A DNA stretch of 13,324 nt from Caulobacteraceae bacterium UBA5005 (GTDB lineage: Bacteria > Pseudomonadota > Alphaproteobacteria > Caulobacterales > Caulobacteraceae): assembly GCA_002398405.1 (NCBI GenBank), contig DGYN01000136.1, forward strand, positions 29,870 through 43,193, written 5' to 3'. The translations under genes were made by a program, and so were the position numbers. This document shows, piece after piece, positions 1 to 6,349 of this stretch. The notes beneath the pieces are model-generated. The model was not told where the DNA came from. It saw only the letters and a program-made list of their open reading frames with translations, and did not search any database. Each line of letters starts with the position of its first letter. Position 1 is the first letter of the stretch.

Positions 1-26
1 TTCCCTTCGGTCACGGGGGAGGTGGG

Positions 27-1262
27 TCAATACCGATCAAACGCGATCGCGATGCCGCCGCCCTCTTCGGTCTTGGGAAGGGCGGCCTTGAAGCTGGCCT
101 TGCCGAAGGTGACCGGCATGGTGCGGTAGGTGTGCTTGCCCTTCTCGCGGCTGGTCTCGACGTGGAGGATGTAGTCGCCAAGCGCCACGGGCTTTCCGTC
201 GTCATCCACCCCGTCCCAGAAGACGTTGTACTGGCCTGACAGGCTGGTGGACATGGAGCGCACGTCGACCAGGCGGGTGTTGCGGGTCTTGTAGAGCGCC
301 CACCAGATGTAGTTGTCGCGCTGCCAGTCGGGCTTGCGGCCGACTAGGATCAGGGTGCGGACCGGCTTGTTGTTCTTGTCGGTGACCCACATGGCGACAT
401 AGGGGCTGCGGAAATCGGGGTCGCGCTCCAGGACCCGCCTGGGCGCGGTGAAGGTGGTGAGCGCCTGCCAGTTGGCCCAGGGCTTCGATGCCTCGCGCTT
501 GGGCGGCAGGGTGTTCTGGGCGAGACGCAACCAGCCGCTGGTGGTGGTGACCGCGCCATCAGCGCCGGTGATCTGGGCTTCGATGCCGGGCGTGCGGTCG
601 GCGAGGGCTGCGCCCTCCTCTGGATCAAGCACCAGGAGCGCCGTCGCGAAGGCGTCCGCCTGCATTGCTGTTGCGGCGACCACGGTGGCGGAGAAGTTGG
701 TCGGCGGAAGGCCAGTACGGGGGTCGGTGGTCTGCTGGCCGCGGGGGCCAAGGCCGGAGGTGGCGATGGCCTGGTCCTGCAGGGCGACTTCACAGACAAG
801 CGGCGCATTGTCGTAGGGAAGCTGGGGGTCCGTCAGGCCGACGATCCAGGCGCCGTCGGGGGCGATCCCCTTACAGGCCATGTCGCCGCCGATATCGACC
901 AGCATCCCCTTGACCGGCGCGGCGGCAAGGCCGGCGGCCAGGGCGCGGTCGACGATGTAACCCTTGGCGATCCCGTTCAGGCCCAGCCGCGCATCGAAGG
1001 CGCCGTTCGAGGCAGTGCGCATCGCCTCCGCCGCCGCCATTACCTCATCGAGTTCCGGCGAGGCCGTCGGGGCAGGATGGAACAGCGCGCCCAGCCGGGC
1101 GATCTCCGCCAAAGCCGCGCCATAGGCCGCGAGCGCATCGGGGCCGTTCAGGGCGGACAGCACGAAGTTGGCGCGGGTCCCCAGGACGTCGGCTTCGAAG
1201 TGGTAGGCCAGGGCTGCCTGCGGGGCGAAAACCGCCGCCACGGCCGCCAGCAGGGTCTTCAC
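27..1262 (-). CDS. Secreted ApbE-DUF2271 fusion protein, shortened ApbE domain
   Basis: This 411-residue protein starts with a signal peptide (hydrophobic to about residue 19, ending AALA). An ApbE-type FAD:protein FMN transferase domain (about 20-245) and a C-terminal DUF2271 domain (about 265-411) follow. ApbE enzymes covalently attach FMN to Thr/Ser of extracytoplasmic flavoproteins. Visible ApbE motifs are GIAKGYIVD (97-105), VDIGG (122-126), ATSG (167-170), DPRTG (180-184) and ADAFAT (202-207). DUF2271 is recognised by the RTLILVGR, NYIWW and GDYILHVETSRE blocks. I chose the GTG start because it overlaps the upstream stop (GTGA) and directly precedes the signal peptide; the longer upstream reading is Arg/Pro/His-rich and lies inside the neighbouring gene. 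No clear ribosome-binding site is seen, so translational coupling is likely. Compared with its paralogue at 1879-3381, it lacks about 14 residues near residue 63 and about 48 before GIAKGY. It may therefore be degenerate as an FMN transferase. The family call is firm; activity is uncertain. Confidence 0.85.
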   Translation of the reverse strand: MKTLLAAVAAVFAPQAALAYHFEADVLGTRANFVLSALNGPDALAAYGAALAEIARLGALFHPAPTASPELDEVMAAAEAMRTASNGAFDARLGLNGIAKGYIVDRALAAGLAAAPVKGMLVDIGGDMACKGIAPDGAWIVGLTDPQLPYDNAPLVCEVALQDQAIATSGLGPRGQQTTDPRTGLPPTNFSATVVAATAMQADAFATALLVLDPEEGAALADRTPGIEAQITGADGAVTTTSGWLRLAQNTLPPKREASKPWANWQALTTFTAPRRVLERDPDFRSPYVAMWVTDKNNKPVRTLILVGRKPDWQRDNYIWWALYKTRNTRLVDVRSMSTSLSGQYNVFWDGVDDDGKPVALGDYILHVETSREKGKHTYRTMPVTFGKASFKAALPKTEEGGGIAIAFDRY

Positions 1263-1879
1263 GGCACCAGGACGACGAAGAGGCCGATCATCAAGGCGAG
1301 GCTCAAACCGGTGACGATCAGGGCGGTGCGGATGCGGAAACGCAGGCTGAAGAACAGGATGTAGCCCAGGATCGACATGACGATCAGCAGGCCGCCGATG
1401 ACGTCGATCCAAAACCGCCAGGCCGCGCCGGCCAGCTCGCCACGATGCAGGCCGTTCAGGACCTCGACGGCGGTGAGCCGCTCGACGGTGACGGTGGTGA
1501 GGCCCGTCTCGATATTGCCCCGCAGATCGGTGGAGCCCTTGGCCCCCTGCATCCGCACGAACACGTCCGCGCCGGACATCTCGCCGTTCTGGTAGTCGCC
1601 GCTGAGGGTTTCCGTTTCCGCCACGATTTCCGAAAGCGCCCTCCCCGGCTCCTTGGCCGCCTTCACCTTGGCGATCTGGTCGGGTGACAGCGTCAGGGTC
1701 TTTTCGACCAGGGGCTTGCCCTCGCCGCTCAGGAGGCCCGGGTGGTTCAGCAGGATGCCGGTGGCGGCGAAGAACAGCAGGGCGATGAACGAGGCGGCCG
1801 ACAGATAGCCGTGCCAGTCACGCAAAAGGCGGTAGAAACCGCCGGCGCCCGACGGTTTGGCGACAGGTTTTTTGGCCAT
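1259..1879 (-). CDS. PepSY-type three-helix inner-membrane protein
   Basis: This is a 206-residue membrane protein of the PepSY-associated TM-helix type. A Lys-rich cytoplasmic N-terminus leads to the RDWHGYLS segment and a first membrane helix (about 26-46, ending in LLNHP). A periplasmic PepSY-like region of about 100 residues follows, then the LHRGELAGAAWRFWIDVIGG block and two more helices (about 157-178 and 184-205). His23, His46 and His145 sit at helix ends and could bind haem or another cofactor; that is inference from position only. The ATG overlaps the upstream stop by one base (TAATG), and the gene ends in a GTGA overlap with the downstream ApbE-DUF2271 gene. The three genes are therefore tightly coupled. 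In related clusters PepSY membrane proteins are thought to pass electrons between membrane and periplasm. A specific partner cannot be named from this window. Confidence 0.85.
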   Translation of the reverse strand: MAKKPVAKPSGAGGFYRLLRDWHGYLSAASFIALLFFAATGILLNHPGLLSGEGKPLVEKTLTLSPDQIAKVKAAKEPGRALSEIVAETETLSGDYQNGEMSGADVFVRMQGAKGSTDLRGNIETGLTTVTVERLTAVEVLNGLHRGELAGAAWRFWIDVIGGLLIVMSILGYILFFSLRFRIRTALIVTGLSLALMIGLFVVLVP

Positions 1880-3381
1880 TAGTCGCGCTTGCCGTAGGTC
1901 AGCTGCATGCCGCCACCCTCGGCGCTCTTGGGCACCACGGTCTTGAAGCCGTCCTTGCCGAGCGTGATCTTGACGGTGCGGTAGGTGTGCTGGCCGCGCT
2001 CACGGCTGGTTTCAATGTGCAGGATGTACTCGCCCTGCGGAATGAACTTCCAGTCGTCGTTGTAGCCGGGCCAGTAGGTCGGATAGGTGCCATCCAGCTG
2101 GGTGGCGGTGGAGCGCAGGTCGACGAGCTTGGGCGCCCGGTCCTTGTACATGCCCCACCAGATGTAGTTGTCCTTCTGCCAGCGCTCGTCGCGGCCGACG
2201 AGGACCAGGGTGCGGACCGGGCGGTTCTGCCCGTCAGTGATCCACATGGCCATGTAGGGCGGACGGAAGTCGGCGTCGCGGCGGTTAATCGCGCGGTCCG
2301 GGGCGGTATAGACGATCTCGACCGCCCAGTCAGCGTTCCACTTGGCCGGGGCGGCGGCGGACGGCGCCTGGCAGGTCAGGGCGGCGGCAGGCTCGGCGGC
2401 GAGGCCCGCCCAGCCGCTGGTGCGGTGGACCAGGCCGTCGAGGCTGGTAATCCGCGCCTGGCCGCCCATGCGTTCGACGAAGCTGAGACCCTGGGCCGGC
2501 GGCATGACCAGCGCCGCGGTGGCCAGAGCGTCGGCCTCCATGGCCGACTTGGCGATCACCGTGGCGGAGATGTTCTGCCGGGCAGCCTGGCCCGTCATGG
2601 GCGACAGGGTGGCGGAATAGGGCTTACCGCCGATGACGCGGTCGCGGGGGCCGCGGCCGGAGGTGGCGATGGCGGCGTCGCGCAGCTGGCCTTGGGCGAG
2701 GACCGGGGCGATGGCCGCGGGCTGGGTCGGATCGGGAACGCCGACCTTCCAGGAAAGGCCGTCCGGGGCCAGGCCCTGGCAGGCCACCTCGCCGCCGATA
2801 TCAACCGCCATACCCTTGACCGGCGCGGCGGCCAGGCCCGCGCACAGGGCCTTGTCGACGATGTAGCCCTTGGCGATGCCGTCGAGGGCGAAAAGGACGC
2901 CGCTCGGCCGGGTGACGGTGCGGGTCGCGGGGTCCAGACCCACGGGCGCGGTGGCCGCGTCGGCCGCGGCCTGCAGCAGGGCCGCGTCAGGGGCGCTGTG
3001 TTCCGCGTCCCGCCAAAGCCGCAGGGCTTCGCCCAGACCGCCGTTGTAGGCGCCGCCAGACGCGATGCGCATCGCCTCGGCCCGCTCGATCACTTCAAAG
3101 AGTTCAGGCGAGACCACCATCGACGAGGCGGCGTTGAGGGCCACCAGTTCGGAACCCAGCCGGCGGCTGTTGAAAATGCTTTCCAGGCGGTCGATTTCGG
3201 CCCGCGCGGCAGAGACGGCGGCGGCGGCGGCGGCTTCGTCCAATCCGGTGACAATGAACTTGGCCGGAGCGCCCAGGACGTTCGGTTCGCTGAGCGTCCA
3301 TACGCCCGCGCGGTCAGCCGCCGGCGCGATGACCGGTATCAAGGCCGCGCCCAAGGCGCCTGTGAAGACAAGCGGCGTCAT
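1879..3381 (-). CDS. Secreted ApbE-DUF2271 fusion protein, full-length ApbE domain
   Basis: This 500-residue protein has a signal-like N-terminus (hydrophobic, ending PVIAPAA near 22), an ApbE FMN-transferase domain (about 25-330) and a DUF2271 domain (about 350-500). ApbE landmarks are SELVALN (77-83), EAMRIASGGAYN (102-113), LRLW (120-123), GIAKGYIVD (168-176), VDIGG (193-197), ATSG (239-242) and ADALAT (283-288). The usual DPxTG is SPMTG here (260-264). DUF2271 landmarks are RTLVLVGR, NYIWWGMY and GEYILHIETSRE. It likely flavinylates a periplasmic or membrane redox protein, with DUF2271 as an accessory or binding domain. It is first in a three-gene overlapping operon. The annotated ATG lies 13 bases after an AGAGGG ribosome-binding site. 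An in-frame CTG two codons upstream has better spacing and would add an Arg to the otherwise uncharged signal n-region, so the start is not certain. Confidence 0.88.
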   Translation of the reverse strand: MTPLVFTGALGAALIPVIAPAADRAGVWTLSEPNVLGAPAKFIVTGLDEAAAAAAVSAARAEIDRLESIFNSRRLGSELVALNAASSMVVSPELFEVIERAEAMRIASGGAYNGGLGEALRLWRDAEHSAPDAALLQAAADAATAPVGLDPATRTVTRPSGVLFALDGIAKGYIVDKALCAGLAAAPVKGMAVDIGGEVACQGLAPDGLSWKVGVPDPTQPAAIAPVLAQGQLRDAAIATSGRGPRDRVIGGKPYSATLSPMTGQAARQNISATVIAKSAMEADALATAALVMPPAQGLSFVERMGGQARITSLDGLVHRTSGWAGLAAEPAAALTCQAPSAAAPAKWNADWAVEIVYTAPDRAINRRDADFRPPYMAMWITDGQNRPVRTLVLVGRDERWQKDNYIWWGMYKDRAPKLVDLRSTATQLDGTYPTYWPGYNDDWKFIPQGEYILHIETSRERGQHTYRTVKITLGKDGFKTVVPKSAEGGGMQLTYGKRD

Positions 3382-3440
3382 ACGCAGTACGATTCCCTCT
3401 TACCCTTTGAGCTTTAGTTCGCCCATTTTTCAGCTCTATT

Positions 3441-5120
3441 TCAATCCCTATCAGCGATAGGGGGCGTGATCTTGTCCCGGAACCCGTTGACCAGCGGATA
3501 GCGCCGGTCGCGGCCGAAAGCCTTGAGCCCGATCTTGACCCCCGGCGGCGCCTGGCGGCGCTTGTACTCCGAACCATAGAGCAAGCGCTGCACGCGTTCG
3601 ACATCGGCGGCGGGCAGCCCGCGGGAGACGATTTCGTCCAGGGTCGCCTCTTCCTCGACCAGGCCATGCAGGATGGCGTCCAGCACCTCGTAGGGCGGCA
3701 GGCTGTCCTGGTCCTTCTGGCCGGGGCGAAGCTCGGCCGACGGGGCCTTGGTGAGGATGCGCGCCGGGATCGGAGCCTTCGCCACATCGAAGGGGTCATT
3801 GGCGTTGCGCCATTCGGCCAGGCGGTAGACGTCGGTCTTGTAGACGTCCTTCAGGCAATTGTAGCCGCCGCACATGTCGCCGTAGAGGGTGGCGTAGCCG
3901 ACCGCCATCTCGGACTTGTTGCCGGTCGTCAGGACCATGGGGCCGAACTTGTTGGAAATGGCCATCAGAGTGACGCCCCGGACCCGGCTCTGGATGTTTT
4001 CTTCGGTGAGGTCCGGGCCCTTTCCGGCGAAGACGGGACCCAGCATCTGCGAAAAAGCCGCAACCGCCGGCTCAATGGAAATGGTCTCATAGGCGCACCC
4101 GATGTTTTCGGCACAAGCCTTTGCATCTTCGAGACTATCCTGGCTGGTATAGCGTGAAGGCAGCATGACGCAGCGAACCTTGCCCGCCCCCAGGGCGTCG
4201 GCGGCGATGACGGCGGTGATGGCAGAGTCGATGCCGCCGGACATCCCCAGGACGACACCCGGAAAACCCGACTTGCCGACATAGTCGCGAAGGCCCAGCA
4301 CCATGGCGCGGTACATGGCCTCCAGCTGGCCGGGCCAATCGGCCATGCCCGCCTCAACCAGGCGCCAACCGTCCAAGCCGCGCCCCCAGACCGAAAGACC
4401 GAGGGCCTGCTGAAAGAGCGGCAGGCGCTGGGCGATCTCTCCGTCGGGCTGCAGGCAGAAGGAGCCGCCGTCGAACACCAGTTCGTCCTGGCCGCCCACC
4501 TGGTTGACATAGACCATCGGCACGCCGGTCTCGGCGACCCGGGCCTTGGCGATATCGCAGCGCTCGTCCAGCGCCGTGTAGCGGAAGGGTGACCCATTGG
4601 GGACGAGCAGGATCTCCGCCCCGAGCGCCTTCAGGGCGCCGCACACGCCGCCCGACCAGATGTCCTCGCAGACCGGAACGCCCAGTTTCACGCCCTTGAC
4701 CTCGAAGACCTTAGGGGCCGCGCCGGGTTCGAACACGCGGCGCTCATCGAAGACGCCGTAGTTGGGCAGGTCGACCTTGAACGTCACGTCCTTGATCTCG
4801 CCGTCGCACAGCAGGGCCAGGGCATTGCGCGGCAGGGCGCCGGCTCCCGGCCAGGGCGCGCCCATCAGGACGGCGATCTGGCCGCCGGAGGTTTCTTCCG
4901 CCAGGCGCTTGAGCGACGCCTGGCACGCGGCGACGGCGGCTGGCTTGAGGACCAGGTCTTCCGGCGGATACCCCATCAGGAACAGTTCCGAGAACAGGAC
5001 GACGTCCGCGCCAAGCACCCGGGCCTCGCGGATCCGGTCACGGGCCAGCGCCTCATTATGCTCGATGGCCCCCAGCGTGGGGTTGGCCTGGACGGAGGCG
5101 ATGCACAGACGGTCAGTCAT
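3441..5120 (-). CDS. nadE: Glutamine-dependent NAD(+) synthase
   Basis: This 559-residue two-domain enzyme makes NAD+ from nicotinic acid adenine dinucleotide, ATP and glutamine in the cytoplasm, the last step of NAD synthesis. The N-terminal nitrilase-type glutaminase domain (about 1-255) shows its triad: Glu45 in FSELFLMGYPPEDL, Lys115 in FKVDLPNYGVFDE and Cys151 in PVCEDIW. The C-terminal synthetase domain (about 265-559) has the pyrophosphatase P-loop SGGIDS (294-299), TTGNKSE (398-404) and YGDMCGGYN (413-421). The length is usual for the short bacterial glutamine-dependent form. The gene starts 44 bases after dksA on the same strand. No good terminator or promoter is seen between them, so co-transcription is possible. 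The last codons carry a 17-bp palindrome that may belong to the control region of the downstream operon. The call is very secure. Confidence 0.97.
   Translation of the reverse strand: MTDRLCIASVQANPTLGAIEHNEALARDRIREARVLGADVVLFSELFLMGYPPEDLVLKPAAVAACQASLKRLAEETSGGQIAVLMGAPWPGAGALPRNALALLCDGEIKDVTFKVDLPNYGVFDERRVFEPGAAPKVFEVKGVKLGVPVCEDIWSGGVCGALKALGAEILLVPNGSPFRYTALDERCDIAKARVAETGVPMVYVNQVGGQDELVFDGGSFCLQPDGEIAQRLPLFQQALGLSVWGRGLDGWRLVEAGMADWPGQLEAMYRAMVLGLRDYVGKSGFPGVVLGMSGGIDSAITAVIAADALGAGKVRCVMLPSRYTSQDSLEDAKACAENIGCAYETISIEPAVAAFSQMLGPVFAGKGPDLTEENIQSRVRGVTLMAISNKFGPMVLTTGNKSEMAVGYATLYGDMCGGYNCLKDVYKTDVYRLAEWRNANDPFDVAKAPIPARILTKAPSAELRPGQKDQDSLPPYEVLDAILHGLVEEEATLDEIVSRGLPAADVERVQRLLYGSEYKRRQAPPGVKIGLKAFGRDRRYPLVNGFRDKITPPIADRD
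3446..3462. promoter_or_regulatory. 17-bp perfect dyad resembling a TetR-type operator
   Basis: CCCTATC-AGC-GATAGGG has perfect 7-bp arms around a 3-bp spacer. It overlaps the last codons of nadE and lies 65 bp upstream of the start of the first ApbE-DUF2271 gene. With its flanks it matches the Tn10-type tet operator (TCCCTATCAGTGATAGAGA, from memory) at 16 of 19 positions. No U-tract follows on the minus strand, so it is a poor terminator. The operator role is inferred from symmetry and position. Confidence 0.4.
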
Positions 5121-5164
5121 GAGGCACTCTAACCCCTAATCCCGCCATCGTGTTCAAGCTTTGC

Positions 5165-5596
5165 CTAGTCGTCGCGGTGAACGCGTTCTCTCCGCTCGTG
5201 CCGTTCCTGCGCCTCGAGGCTCAGGGTGGCGATGGGGCGGGCTTCGAGACGGAGAAGGGTGATGGGCTCGCCCGTCTCTTCGCAATAGCCGTAGGAGCCA
5301 TCTTCGATGCGGCGTAGAGCGTCGTCGATCTTGGAGATCAGCTTGCGCTGGCGGTCGCGGGTCCGCAGCTCGAGCGAGCGGTCGGTTTCCGACGACGCCC
5401 GGTCGGCGATATCGGGATGGTTCTCTGTCTCGGCCTGCAGATGCGATACGGTTTCGCGGGACTCCTTGAGGATGTCCTCTTTCCACCGCAGAAGCTTCTG
5501 CCGGAAATATTCGAGCTGACGCTCGTTCATGAACTCTTCGGCGTCGGACGGGCGGTATTCCGCGCTGCCCTCAGCCTTTACCGTGGCCGCCTTCAT
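5165..5596 (-). CDS. dksA: RNA polymerase-binding transcription factor DksA, zinc-ligand-poor form
   Basis: DksA enters the RNA polymerase secondary channel and, with ppGpp, adjusts initiation at rRNA, ribosomal-protein and amino-acid promoters. The 143-residue product has a long coiled coil (about 25-100) whose tip carries the functional D-x-x-D-x-A pattern (PDIADRAS, Asp62 and Asp65). A C-terminal globular domain with GYCEETGEPITLLRLEARP follows. Of the four zinc ligands found in the E. coli protein, only Cys105 remains; the others are Thr108, Ser126 and Ala129. This is a known trait of alphaproteobacterial DksA and is not by itself damage. I chose the ATG at 5596 because GAGGG lies 5 bases upstream; an in-frame GTG 12 bases earlier (5608) has weaker support. 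It lies between fliX and nadE on the same strand, with a promoter-like sequence upstream. Confidence 0.95.
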   Translation of the reverse strand: MKAATVKAEGSAEYRPSDAEEFMNERQLEYFRQKLLRWKEDILKESRETVSHLQAETENHPDIADRASSETDRSLELRTRDRQRKLISKIDDALRRIEDGSYGYCEETGEPITLLRLEARPIATLSLEAQERHERRERVHRDD

Positions 5597-5646
5597 TGAC
5601 GCCCTCACGCTGAACTTCCCCCGCCCCAGGGTTCTGGAGCGAGGCG

Positions 5647-5674
5647 CTTATACCAAAGAGTTTGGAGTGCACAA
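5647..5674 (-). promoter_or_regulatory. Candidate sigma70-type promoter of dksA
   Basis: On the minus strand, TTGTGC (5669-5674) and TATAAG (5647-5652) are separated by 16 bases, about 50-80 bp upstream of the dksA start. The spacing and the TATAAG box suit a housekeeping promoter, while the -35 box is only a partial match. It was found by eye; there is no transcription-start evidence. Confidence 0.35.
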
Positions 5675-5689
5675 CGGGGGTCGCGCGAT

Positions 5690-5703
5690 GCGTGAGTTCA
5701 CGC
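5690..5703. promoter_or_regulatory. 14-bp perfect palindrome between fliX and dksA
   Basis: GCGTGA-GT-TCACGC is perfectly symmetrical. It sits just after the fliX stop and about 16 bases upstream of the candidate dksA -35 box. It could be an operator for dksA or an RNA hairpin at the fliX 3' end. No U-tract follows, which argues against an intrinsic terminator. Confidence 0.35.
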
Positions 5704-5710
5704 CCCAGTG

Positions 5711-6127
5711 TTAGGAGCGGCCAAGCTTTGCGAGTTCGACGGCGGCGCGGGTCTCGATCTCGTTCAGCACGCCCTCCAGGCGAGCATCGTCGGTCTGGTC
5801 GCGCTGGTCGCGTACGGCGGTCATCAGCCGGTCCAGGGCAGCGGGAGAGACCGCCCCTTCGAGCAGGGAAACCTTTACCTCATCCAGGACATCAAGGATT
5901 TTCGTGGCCCGGCCAACGGCCCGGCGCTTGCGCTCGGTGGGATCGCCAACCGCTTGCAGGGCAAGGAGCGCATCGATCGAGGAGACGCCGGTAACCGAGG
6001 CGCTGGGGGCCGTGGGCGCAGCTTCCTGGGCGCCGCCGATTGGCCCCAGCGTGAACTGCCCGCCCGCGCGTTGAGGGCCCTTGGCGCCGCCCACGACGCC
6101 CACACGGCCTGTCGCATTCACTTTCAT
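5711..6127 (-). CDS. fliX: Flagellar assembly regulator FliX
   Basis: FliX in Caulobacter links completion of the early flagellar basal body to FlbD, the activator of sigma54 flagellar promoters, and is also needed for basal-body assembly. This 138-residue product has the family layout. A low-complexity Gly/Ala N-terminus (about 1-45) is followed by a conserved helical region with SSIDALLALQ, ERKRRAVGRATKILDVLDEVK and the hallmark C-terminus LEGVLNEIETRAAVELAKL. I chose the ATG giving MKV at the N-terminus because the family begins this way and the length then fits. Alternatives are an ATG two codons earlier (6133) and a GTG at 6160; none has a clear ribosome-binding site. It is transcribed divergently from flgI and upstream of dksA. 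The intergenic region carries a CtrA-like half site, as expected for a class II gene. Confidence 0.93.
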   Translation of the reverse strand: MKVNATGRVGVVGGAKGPQRAGGQFTLGPIGGAQEAAPTAPSASVTGVSSIDALLALQAVGDPTERKRRAVGRATKILDVLDEVKVSLLEGAVSPAALDRLMTAVRDQRDQTDDARLEGVLNEIETRAAVELAKLGRS

Positions 6128-6207
6128 GTTCATGAGGTCTGACGCGGCGTAGCCAAGCACATGGGACGGATTTTCCGCCCTTCAACCTTTCCGACCTCTT
6201 AAGACTC

Positions 6208-6220
6208 GGCAGAAATTGCC
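6208..6220. promoter_or_regulatory. GGCA-N5-TGCC dyad, candidate FlbD (ftr) enhancer
   Basis: The dyad GGCA-GAAAT-TGCC is centred about 100 bp upstream of the start site predicted from the flgI sigma54 element. That is where FlbD-binding ftr elements usually lie in Caulobacter flagellar promoters. It would also fall near the fliX start region, so one site could activate flgI and affect fliX. The assignment rests on position and symmetry, not on a scored motif. Confidence 0.4.
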
Positions 6221-6241
6221 TGCGACCAAACAGGCTTTGTG

Positions 6242-6249
6242 TTAACCTT
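6242..6249 (+). promoter_or_regulatory. Candidate CtrA half site (TTAACCTT)
   Basis: TTAACCTT differs by one base from the CtrA motif TTAACCAT and is followed within 4 bases by another TTAA. It lies about 115 bp upstream of the fliX start. fliX is a CtrA-controlled class II gene in Caulobacter, so the location is sensible. The 4-base TTAA spacing is not the canonical 7, so the call is tentative. Confidence 0.35.
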
Positions 6250-6250
6250 T

Positions 6251-6263
6251 TAAGTTGTTGATT
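6251..6263 (-). promoter_or_regulatory. IHF binding site between fliX and flgI
   Basis: The minus strand reads AATCAACAACTTA, a full match to the IHF consensus WATCAA-N4-TTR. It lies between the GGCA/TGCC dyad and the sigma54 -24 element, where IHF bends DNA to bring an enhancer-bound activator to sigma54 polymerase. This arrangement is typical of Caulobacter class III/IV flagellar promoters. Confidence 0.65.
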
Positions 6264-6289
6264 TTTCCTGTGTTTTCAGCGCGCCAAAC

Positions 6290-6304
6290 TGGCACGAATC
6301 GCGC
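6290..6304 (+). promoter_or_regulatory. sigma54 promoter of flgI-cheL-flbY
   Basis: TGGCAC-N5-GCGC has the invariant GG and GC separated by 10 bases. The -24 half is exact; the -12 half has GCGC instead of TTGC. The predicted start site near 6316 leaves a leader of about 34 bases before the flgI ATG at 6350. This rules out the in-frame upstream ATG at 6305, which lies at the -12 box. Caulobacter flgI is a sigma54/FlbD class gene. Confidence 0.75.
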
Positions 6305-6349
6305 ATGGCCGGGCGAGGCCGCTTATGGGCCCCACCGCCGGATCAAACC

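Noticed and set aside
1..26. Possible fragment of another intergenic repeat at the left edge
   Set aside because: The C-rich stretch looks like Caulobacterales repeat DNA, but too little is present to show symmetry.
1263..1412. 50-residue N-terminal extension of the first ApbE-DUF2271 gene
   Set aside because: It lies wholly within the PepSY gene in another frame, is Arg/Pro/His-rich, and would bury the signal peptide.
1987..3417. 476-codon open frame on the plus strand
   Set aside because: It is antisense to the ApbE-DUF2271 gene. Its composition is Gly/Arg/Asp-rich shadow sequence with no recognisable domain, as expected opposite a high-GC gene.
3382..3440. GAGCT/AGCTC hairpin between nadE and the ApbE operon as a terminator
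   Set aside because: The stem is only 5 bp with an 18-base loop and no U-tract.
4907..4926. TGGCACG inside nadE as a sigma54 site
   Set aside because: There is no GC at the -12 spacing, and it is within coding sequence.
6305..6349. In-frame upstream ATG extension of flgI
   Set aside because: It would begin at the sigma54 -12 box, upstream of the predicted transcription start, and put 15 odd residues before a good signal peptide.
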